Shown: positions 5,875 to 12,385 of the stretch, piece by piece
Numbering within the stretch: position 1 is the stretch's first letter
Layout of the letters: every line of letters begins with the position of its first letter
Source of the DNA: an uncultured Clostridia bacterium
GTDB lineage: Bacteria > Bacillota > Clostridia > Oscillospirales > Oscillospiraceae
Assembly: GCA_938049125.1 (NCBI GenBank)
Contig: CALICR010000031.1
Coordinates: 1 to 12,385 of the forward strand
DNA length: 12,385 nt
Reading direction: 5' to 3'
Made by a program: the position numbers and the translations under genes
Notes under the pieces: model-generated
Told to the model about the DNA's origin: nothing
The model's input: only the letters and a program-made list of their open reading frames with translations
Databases searched by the model: none

Positions 5875-6614
5875 TTCAGAATTTTAAGATGACCGTGGCC
5901 TACGAGGGCACGCGCTACAGCGGCTGGCAGAAGCAGGGCAACACGGCGAACACCATCCAGGGCAAGCTGGAGCACGCGCTTTCCGCTATGTTCGGCTGCC
6001 CCATTGAGGTCCAGGGCAGCGGCCGGACCGACGCCGGGGTCCACGCGGCGGGCCAGGTGGCCAGCTTCCGCGCGGACACCAAGGCCGCGCCGGAGGACAT
6101 CTGCCGGTATCTCCGGCGCTATCTGCCCCAGGACATCGGCGTTCTCTCGGTGGAGCGCGCGGACGAGCGCTTCCATGCCCGCCTCTCGGCCAAGCGGAAG
6201 ACCTACCGCTATCGCATCTGGAACAGCGAGACGCCCAACGTCTTTGAGCGGCGGTTCCTCTATGTCTGCCCGGAGCCGCTGGACGCGGAGGCCATGCGCG
6301 CCTGCATCCCGTACTTCCTGGGTGAGCACGACTTTCGGGCCTTTTGCTCCAATCCGGACCTCAAGAAGTCCTCGGTCCGCACCGTCGAGGCCATGACGCT
6401 GGAGCAGCTCGGACCGGAGCTGCGGCTGACGGTGACGGGGAACGGCTTCCTTTATAATATGGTGCGTCTGATGACGGGGACCCTGCTGCGCGTCGGGCGC
6501 GGCGAGCTGCCGCCGGAGGCGGTCACAGACATTCTGGCCTCCGGCGAACGCTGGCAGGCCGGGCCGATGGCTCCGGCCTGCGGCCTCTGCATGATGGGAG
6601 TGGAATACCGATGA
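5871..6614 (+). CDS. truA: tRNA pseudouridine(38-40) synthase
   Basis: Converts uridines at positions 38, 39 and 40 of the tRNA anticodon arm to pseudouridine in the cytosol. At 247 residues it is a normal TruA. The catalytic Asp is D54 in G51-R-T-D54-A-G-V-H58. The conserved active-site Tyr is Y112 in KTYRYRIWN, and FLYNMVR (193-199) is the family C-terminal signature. I chose the TTG at 5871 as start because GGAGG (5856-5860) lies ten bases before it and MIQNFKMTVAYEG aligns with the usual RNFKLTIEYDG start. The first in-frame ATG (5889) would lose the first strand residues and has no ribosome binding site. It overlaps the small upstream gene by four bases and the ArsC-family gene by four bases (ATGA at 6611-6614). 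Confidence 0.97.
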   Translation: MIQNFKMTVAYEGTRYSGWQKQGNTANTIQGKLEHALSAMFGCPIEVQGSGRTDAGVHAAGQVASFRADTKAAPEDICRYLRRYLPQDIGVLSVERADERFHARLSAKRKTYRYRIWNSETPNVFERRFLYVCPEPLDAEAMRACIPYFLGEHDFRAFCSNPDLKKSSVRTVEAMTLEQLGPELRLTVTGNGFLYNMVRLMTGTLLRVGRGELPPEAVTDILASGERWQAGPMAPACGLCMMGVEYR

Positions 6615-6952
6615 ACATTCAGATTTTTGGCAAGAGTAAGTGCTTCGACACGAAGAAGGCGGAGCGCTACTTCAAGGAGCGGCGCATCCCGTTCCAGTCC
6701 ATCGACGTGGTGCGCTACGGAATGGCGCCACGGGAGTTTGACAGCGTCCTGCGCGCCGTCGGCGGCGTGGACAACCTGATCGACTGGAACGCCAAAGCGC
6801 CGGACATCGACCTCATGAAGTACATGGACGACGCGGCGGCGAAGGAGGACAAGGTCTACGACGACCCGAAGCTCATGCGCACCCCCGTGGTCCGGAACGG
6901 CAAGCAGGCCACCGTGGGCTACTGCCCCGAGGTCTGGGAGACCTGGAAGTAA
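6611..6952 (+). CDS. ArsC/Spx-family thioredoxin-fold protein
   Basis: A 113-residue cytosolic protein of the arsenate reductase (ArsC)/Spx/YffB group. The N-terminal beta-alpha unit ends in C11-F-D-T14. The Cys sits where ArsC and Spx have their redox Cys, but the second Cys of the Spx C-x-x-C is Thr. The DxVxYG-type second strand, the helical middle (37-80) and R90-T-P-V-V-R95 followed by TVGYCPEVW are typical of the family C-terminal part. A second Cys is at 105. Family members are glutathione- or thioredoxin-linked reductases or RNA polymerase-binding regulators; with one N-terminal Cys, no adjacent ars genes and no clear RNA polymerase-binding signature, neither role can be assigned. The ATG overlaps the truA stop (ATGA), so it is coupled to truA. 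Confidence 0.88.
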   Translation: MNIQIFGKSKCFDTKKAERYFKERRIPFQSIDVVRYGMAPREFDSVLRAVGGVDNLIDWNAKAPDIDLMKYMDDAAAKEDKVYDDPKLMRTPVVRNGKQATVGYCPEVWETWK

Positions 6953-6967
6953 AAAGGGAAGGGAACG

Positions 6968-7019
6968 ATGGTGCGGCTGCGTTTTGATCTGTAACGAGTT
7001 TTTTGAGGAGGTTACAGAT
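6968..7019 (+). promoter_or_regulatory. Leader hairpin enclosing the acetyltransferase ribosome binding site
   Basis: A perfect 9-bp inverted repeat (ATCTGTAAC at 6987-6995, GTTACAGAT at 7011-7019) encloses a 15-base loop that carries GAGGAG of the Shine-Dalgarno (7005-7011). The right arm ends directly at the TTG start (7020). A nine-codon mini-frame MVRLRFDL plus TAA (6968-6994), with GGGAA upstream, ends inside the left arm, so a ribosome there would open the stem. Whether this is used is unknown; the geometry is what is seen. Confidence 0.45.
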
Positions 7020-7427
7020 TTGCACATTCAGAAATATGAGAACTACTGCGCGGCGGAGGTGCTGCCGCTCTATGCCAGCGTAGGGTGGACGGCCTACACG
7101 GCGGAGCCGGAGACGCTGCGCCGCGGCTTTGCGCGGTCGCTGCTGACGCTGGCGGCCTACGCAGACGGCCGGCTGATCGGGCTGCTCCGGGCGGTGGGGG
7201 ACGGCGAGACCGTTGTGTTCGTCCAGGACCTGCTGGTCTGCCCTGCCCACCAGCGGCGGGGCGTCGGCACGGCGCTGCTGCGGGAGCTGCTGGCGCGGTA
7301 CCCGGAGGTGCGCCAGATCGAGTTGGCTGCGGATGACACGCCGAAGACCCGGGCCTTTTACTGCGCCGCCGGATTCCGGCCTCTCTCCGAAGACGGCTGC
7401 TGCGGCTACTGGAGGCTGCGGGACTGA
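7020..7427 (+). CDS. GNAT-family N-acetyltransferase
   Basis: A 135-residue single-domain acetyltransferase that would transfer an acetyl group from acetyl-CoA to an amine. The acetyl-CoA pyrophosphate loop is visible as Q78-R-R-G81-V-G83 within VCPAHQRRGVGTALLRELL (motif A), preceded by the beta strand VVFVQDLLV. The C-terminal part (AFYCAAGFRPL) is motif B as in most small GNATs. The start is taken as TTG at 7020 because GAGGAGG (7005-7011) lies eight bases before it; a longer frame from 6984 would place this ribosome binding site inside the gene. It lies 67 bases after the ArsC-family gene, in the same direction, and ends at a terminator. The substrate cannot be predicted. Confidence 0.88.
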   Translation: MHIQKYENYCAAEVLPLYASVGWTAYTAEPETLRRGFARSLLTLAAYADGRLIGLLRAVGDGETVVFVQDLLVCPAHQRRGVGTALLRELLARYPEVRQIELAADDTPKTRAFYCAAGFRPLSEDGCCGYWRLRD

Positions 7428-7434
7428 AAAAATG

Positions 7435-7465
7435 CCGCCGTATGGCATTGCCATACGGCGGTTTT
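7435..7465. terminator. Bidirectional terminator between convergent genes
   Basis: A perfect 12-bp stem (CCGCCGTATGGC, 7435-7446, with 7450-7461) with a three-base loop. TTTT follows on the plus strand and six A residues precede (7427-7432), giving a T-run on the minus strand. It therefore serves both the acetyltransferase gene (+) and the cyclodeaminase-family gene (-). Confidence 0.9.
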
Positions 7466-7481
7466 GCATGGGAAAATGGGA

Positions 7482-8537
7482 TCAGAGCCGCAGCTTGAGG
7501 TCCGTCTTGTCGAAGATCATGCTGCCCTGGAGGTCCTGCATGTGCCCTTTCCCCGCCTCGCGGGCGCGGGTGTACATGGCGTAGGCAATGGAAATGTCTG
7601 TGTAGGCCAGGCCGACCGCGTTGAAATAGATGAATTCCTTCTCGGTTTCGCGGCCGGGCTTGCTGCCGTTTAGCAGCTCGACGACGTTGGCATAGATATC
7701 GCCGTCGCCGATCACGCCGTCCCGATAGCAGCGGCTGACCGTCTGGGTGCGGTGCTTGACGGTCGCCCAGTCGTCGCAGACGATCTTATCCGCCTTCTGT
7801 ACGACGGCGTACTCGTCCTCCCAGCCGCCGATGTGGCTGTAGAACGCGCCTTCCTTGATCCAGTCGGCCTTCAGCAGCGGGGCCTGGGCGCTCGTGGCTG
7901 TGACGAGGATGTCGGAATCCCGCATGGCGGCCTCCATATTCCCGTTGCAGGCGATGAACTGCATATCCGGGAGGTAAGGCGAGAGCTGGCGGATAAACAC
8001 GGCCTCCTCCTCCGGATACTTGGAGGCCAGCTTGCAGACCTTCAGGCCCGGGCGCACCGCCTTCATGCCGAGCAGGTGCAGCTTGGCCTGCTCGCCCGCG
8101 CCAATGAAGCCGATCACCTCGGAATCCTCGCGCGCGAGCTTCCGGGCGGCGACCGCGCCCATGGACGCCACGCGCATGTTGGAGCAGAGCGTCCCGTCCA
8201 TCACGCAGACCGGGTAGCCGTTTTCGAGACTCGACAGGATGATGATGGCCGAAAGATTCTGCGTGCCGAATTTCCGCGGGTTCTGCGGGAAGACGGACAC
8301 CCATTTCATGCCGCAGACACCCTCCTCCAGCAGGGTCGCCGGGAGGCAGTTGATGCGGTCCTGGGTCTCCTGGTCGAAGATCTGGACGATCTTATCCGGG
8401 AAAAGAATTTTTCCTTTTTCAAAATCAAGCAGCCCCTTTTCCAGCGCTGCAATACTCATTTGCAGGTCAAACGCCCCTGCATCGATCAATTCCTCCTGGG
8501 AAAGTGCGAGATAGCGGATCGCATGCTGCGGTTCCAT
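7482..8537 (-). CDS. Ornithine cyclodeaminase/mu-crystallin family enzyme
   Basis: A 351-residue NAD(P)-dependent enzyme of the OCD/mu-crystallin superfamily, whose members include ornithine and lysine cyclodeaminases, alanine dehydrogenase of archaeal type and ketimine reductases. The Rossmann dinucleotide loop is G146-A-G-E-Q-A151 after VIGFI. The conserved substrate-binding Lys is K78 in MKWVS and the Arg is R122 in NMRVASMGA. In true ornithine cyclodeaminases an Asp follows the Gly-Gly near residue 238; here the stretch reads GGWEDEY (237-243), so the position after Gly-Gly is Trp and the activity may differ. Some related Clostridia proteins carry the name tyramine oxidase subunit B; I would not assign that. 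The ATG at 8537 has AGGGGGA upstream. It is divergent from an RpiR regulator with an operator-like repeat between, and ends at a bidirectional terminator. Confidence 0.88.
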   Translation of the reverse strand: MEPQHAIRYLALSQEELIDAGAFDLQMSIAALEKGLLDFEKGKILFPDKIVQIFDQETQDRINCLPATLLEEGVCGMKWVSVFPQNPRKFGTQNLSAIIILSSLENGYPVCVMDGTLCSNMRVASMGAVAARKLAREDSEVIGFIGAGEQAKLHLLGMKAVRPGLKVCKLASKYPEEEAVFIRQLSPYLPDMQFIACNGNMEAAMRDSDILVTATSAQAPLLKADWIKEGAFYSHIGGWEDEYAVVQKADKIVCDDWATVKHRTQTVSRCYRDGVIGDGDIYANVVELLNGSKPGRETEKEFIYFNAVGLAYTDISIAYAMYTRAREAGKGHMQDLQGSMIFDKTDLKLRL

Positions 8538-8575
8538 ACAAAATATCCCCCTAATTTTGTTTTGCCGGCATCTTG

Positions 8576-8603
8576 ATTATACCATAAATTTTTCCTATTG
8601 CAA
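8576..8603 (-). promoter_or_regulatory. Promoter for the cyclodeaminase-family gene
   Basis: Read on the minus strand: TTGCAA (8603-8598), 16 bases, TATAAT (8581-8576), with TGG directly before the -10 (extended type). The predicted start near 8570 gives a leader of about 30 bases including the AGGGGGA ribosome binding site. Confidence 0.75.
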
Positions 8604-8606
8604 TAT

Positions 8607-8630
8607 AAAAAGAAAATTATTTTTCTTTTT
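8607..8630. promoter_or_regulatory. Candidate RpiR operator: 10-bp perfect inverted repeat
   Basis: AAAAAGAAAA (8607-8616) and TTTTCTTTTT (8621-8630) are separated by TTAT. The element lies three bases from the -35 of the minus-strand promoter and six bases from the -35 of the plus-strand promoter, an ideal place for a regulator acting on both. GAAA/TTTC half-sites fit AT-rich palindromes known for some RpiR-family regulators; assignment to the adjacent regulator is inferred. Confidence 0.55.
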
Positions 8631-8636
8631 CGACGT

Positions 8637-8665
8637 TTGCTTTTTCAGTCATTATCGTGTAAAAT
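8637..8665 (+). promoter_or_regulatory. Promoter for the RpiR-family gene
   Basis: TTGCTT (8637-8642), 17 bases, TAAAAT (8660-8665). The -35 hexamer and spacing are the same as at the lysozyme promoter. The AAGGAGG of the gene (8680-8686) follows 15 bases after the -10. Confidence 0.6.
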
Positions 8666-8695
8666 GGTCAGGCAGGCCCAAGGAGGTGTGTTTGG

Positions 8696-9547
8696 ATGAA
8701 CGATATGCAGGAGATCCTCTCCGGGATCAAGGGGGACCGCTACCGCTTTCCCGCTGCGCAGCGGCTCGTGGCGGACTATGTGGTGAAAAATTATGAGCAG
8801 ATCCCGTTCCTCTCGATCACAGCGCTGGCCCGGAACTGCGGTGTCAGCGAGAAGACCGTCGTGAAATTCTGCAACAGCCTCGGCTTTGCAAAATTTACCG
8901 AATTCAAGCGCACGTTTTCCGCCTATGCGCAGTCGAAGCTCATCATTTCCAATAAGCTTTCCAGCGCCCCCGCGCCGGACGGCGACGTGTTTGAACGCAC
9001 GATGCGGCAGGACATTGCCGCCATCGAAAAAACGATGACGCTGCCGGAAAACCGGGCTGCGCTTCCCGATGCGGCGCACCGCATCCTGGCCGCAAAGCGC
9101 GTCTATGTGACAGGTGGGCGGGCCTCCGCCGCGTTGGCGGCACTTCTGGCCTCGATGCTCCGGTATCTCGGCCTCCAGGTCCAGGAGCTTCTGCCCGGCG
9201 CCTGCGATTATTATGACCGCCTGATGACCGTCCGGCCCGACGACCTGGCCGTCACCCTCTGCTTTTCCCGCTACACCGCGCAGATCGTGGAGGGCACGGA
9301 GTTCCTGCATACCCGGGGTGTGCCCATCGTCCTCCTGACCGACCTGGAGCCGTCTCCGCTGTATGTCTATGCCTCCTGCACGCTGCAATGCGAGGCCGCG
9401 GCGGAGGGCTATTTCCCGTGCTACACCGGCTGTCTGTCCCTCCTGTACGCGCTTTGCAGCACGCTTGGGTCCTTGCGCGGCACGGACGCCGCCGATCACG
9501 CCCGGGAACTGGAGCGCGTCCTCCTCGACCGCGGCATTTTCCTGTGA
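8696..9547 (+). CDS. MurR/RpiR-family transcriptional regulator (HTH plus SIS)
   Basis: A 283-residue DNA-binding regulator. The N-terminal RpiR helix-turn-helix (about 15-75) contains the family pattern ALARNCGVSEKTVVKFCNSLGF, followed by FTEFK. The C-terminal SIS domain (about 125-265) has VYVTGGRASAALAAL and LCFSRYTAQIVEG, the two Ser-containing phosphosugar-binding loops. Typical ligands of this family are sugar phosphates, amino-sugar phosphates or related metabolites. The ATG at 8696 has a strong AAGGAGG nine bases upstream; the length is normal. It is divergent from the cyclodeaminase-family gene and likely controls it and itself through the inverted repeat at 8607-8630. The effector cannot be deduced. 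No transporter or sugar enzyme lies next to it. Confidence 0.93.
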   Translation: MNDMQEILSGIKGDRYRFPAAQRLVADYVVKNYEQIPFLSITALARNCGVSEKTVVKFCNSLGFAKFTEFKRTFSAYAQSKLIISNKLSSAPAPDGDVFERTMRQDIAAIEKTMTLPENRAALPDAAHRILAAKRVYVTGGRASAALAALLASMLRYLGLQVQELLPGACDYYDRLMTVRPDDLAVTLCFSRYTAQIVEGTEFLHTRGVPIVLLTDLEPSPLYVYASCTLQCEAAAEGYFPCYTGCLSLLYALCSTLGSLRGTDAADHARELERVLLDRGIFL

Positions 9548-9563
9548 TTTCCAGAGGATATAT

Positions 9564-9600
9564 TATAAAAAATCAGTCGGAGAAAGCCTCCGGCTGATTT
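9564..9600 (-). terminator. Rho-independent terminator for the MGMT-family gene
   Basis: A 13-bp stem (9570-9582 with 9588-9600) with one G-T pair and a five-base loop. On the minus strand the stem is followed by TTTTTTATAATA, a good terminator tail. On the plus strand only the ATTT closing the stem would follow the regulator gene, so plus-strand action is less clear. Confidence 0.7.
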
Positions 9601-9608
9601 CGGCGGAC

Positions 9609-9639
9609 AGGACCCCACCGGTCATACCGGTGGGGTCCT
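9609..9639. other. Strong 14-bp perfect hairpin without a T-tract
   Basis: AGGACCCCACCGGT (9609-9622) pairs perfectly with 9626-9639 around a three-base loop. It is followed by TTCATG on the plus strand and CTGTCC on the minus strand, so it lacks a terminator tail in either direction. It stands between two convergent genes beside a conventional terminator and may assist termination or block 3' exonucleases. Confidence 0.6.
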
Positions 9640-9654
9640 TCATGATCGGATCTG

Positions 9655-9951
9655 TCAGGCGTCCCATTGGAAGCGCTTGAGGTCCACACGGCCATCGGGG
9701 CGGACCGGGACGCCCTCCTGCTGCAAGAGAAAGGCCTGCTCCGGCCAGCCGGGGGTAAGACGGCCGCAGTGGTTCACGACCCGGTGGCAGGGGTAGTCGC
9801 CGTATAGGCCGGAGTGGCGCAGCACGGTGCCCACGAGCCGGGCGTTCCGCTCCCGGCCGATGAGCCGCGCGATCTGCCCATAGGTGGCCACACGCCCCTC
9901 GGGGATCTCGCCCACCACGGCGAGAATTTCATAGACCAGCGCCTCATCCAT
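9655..9951 (-). CDS. MGMT-family DNA-binding-domain protein (98 aa)
   Basis: Corresponds to the C-terminal DNA-binding half of O6-alkylguanine-DNA alkyltransferase. The 98-residue protein begins MDEALVYEILAVVGEIPEGR and contains the YGQIA helix-turn-helix, R38 as the probable arginine finger in NARLVG, and the active-site motif P54-C55-H56-R57-V. Alkyltransferase-like (Atl) proteins usually have Trp for the Cys; here the Cys is kept, so direct alkyl transfer is possible, although the N-terminal domain of full Ogt is absent. I chose the ATG at 9951 because AGGAGG lies six bases before it and the N-terminus matches the family; the longer frame to 10008 reaches into the promoter. It is monocistronic: own promoter upstream, terminator downstream. 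Confidence 0.9.
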   Translation of the reverse strand: MDEALVYEILAVVGEIPEGRVATYGQIARLIGRERNARLVGTVLRHSGLYGDYPCHRVVNHCGRLTPGWPEQAFLLQQEGVPVRPDGRVDLKRFQWDA

Positions 9952-9979
9952 CCTGTGCCTCCTGTTCCAAGCTGTTCCA

Positions 9980-10008
9980 AGCATAGCACGCCGCAAACGG
10001 AAAATCAA
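9980..10008 (-). promoter_or_regulatory. Promoter for the MGMT-family gene
   Basis: Read on the minus strand: TTGATT (10008-10003), 17 bases, TATGCT (9985-9980), with TGC directly before the -10 (extended type). Its leader contains two abutting copies of a 10-bp unit (plus strand CTGTTCCAAG at 9962-9971 and 9972-9981), the second ending inside the -10. Confidence 0.65.
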
Positions 10009-10086
10009 GGGCGCAGTGAGGCAGAATGCCAGAGAGAGGAAAATGCGACAGAAGGGAATACGCGGTTCTGTTAGAATGCGAGACAG

Positions 10087-10122
10087 AAAAAAGAGGCGCG
10101 CTGCAATTGCTTGCAGCGCGCC
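10087..10122 (-). terminator. Rho-independent terminator after nifJ
   Basis: A perfect 12-bp stem (GGCGCGCTGCAA, 10095-10106, with 10111-10122) and a TTGC loop. On the minus strand it is followed by TCTTTTTTC. It lies 18 bases past the nifJ stop. The stretch 10009-10086 between it and the neighbouring promoter shows nothing recognisable. Confidence 0.9.
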
Positions 10123-10140
10123 GGTGTGATTCAGGGATGC

Positions 10141-12385
<2,245 letters not shown>

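Noticed and set aside
6984..7019. Longer acetyltransferase start at TTG 6984
   Set aside because: It would put the GAGGAGG Shine-Dalgarno inside the coding region and has no ribosome binding site of its own; the TTG at 7020 is well placed.
9962..9981. Two abutting 10-bp copies of CTGTTCCAAG as a possible binding site
   Set aside because: Only two short copies in the leader of the MGMT-family gene, not palindromic; more likely a small duplication.

Overview
The window is GC-rich, bacterial and looks like a chromosomal segment of an anaerobic Clostridia member, most likely of the Oscillospiraceae type. The reasons are a homodimer-type pyruvate:ferredoxin oxidoreductase, a secreted GH24 lysozyme carrying bacterial SH3 repeats, strong AAGGAGG ribosome binding sites with SigA-like promoters, and small conserved-looking proteins of unknown function. 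The taxon is an inference from gene content and style; no rRNA or other marker is present. No tRNA, rRNA, CRISPR array, prophage or insertion sequence was seen.

Left end (1-717, minus strand): three tightly packed small genes of unknown function, the last cut by the window edge. A promoter (717-745) drives the opposite strand: a YfcE-type metallophosphoesterase and then coaX (type III pantothenate kinase), joined by an ATGA overlap. coaX converges on a 47-residue single-span membrane protein (2042-2185, minus), and the two genes share the palindromic stop TTAA.

2186-5677: the region between the membrane protein and an alpha/beta hydrolase (monoacylglycerol lipase/lysophospholipase type) holds two exact 19-bp direct repeats at a 22-bp period plus an inverted repeat, so it looks like a shared operator region. 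A long terminator follows the hydrolase. Next comes a well-formed extended -10 promoter and a 740-residue secreted autolysin-like protein (GH24 lysozyme, InlB-B/Flg_new-type repeat, six SH3b modules) with its own terminator.

5734-7465: a plus-strand cluster of a 46-residue unknown protein, truA (TTG start), an ArsC/Spx-family thioredoxin-fold protein and a GNAT acetyltransferase (TTG start). The first three overlap by 4 bases at each junction. The acetyltransferase is set off by a 9-bp perfect hairpin whose loop holds its Shine-Dalgarno. A bidirectional terminator ends the cluster.

7482-9547: a divergent pair, an ornithine cyclodeaminase/mu-crystallin family enzyme (minus) and an RpiR-type regulator (plus). 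A 10-bp perfect inverted repeat between the two promoters is a good candidate for the regulator's operator.

9564-12385 (minus strand): hairpins, a small MGMT-family DNA-binding protein that keeps its PCHR cysteine and has its own promoter, a terminator, and the C-terminal 747 residues of nifJ, which runs off the right edge.

Most of the window is ordinary housekeeping and metabolic content. No obvious new defence or mobile system was found. The most interesting parts are regulatory (2215-2283, 6968-7022, 8576-8665) and the small uncharacterised proteins.
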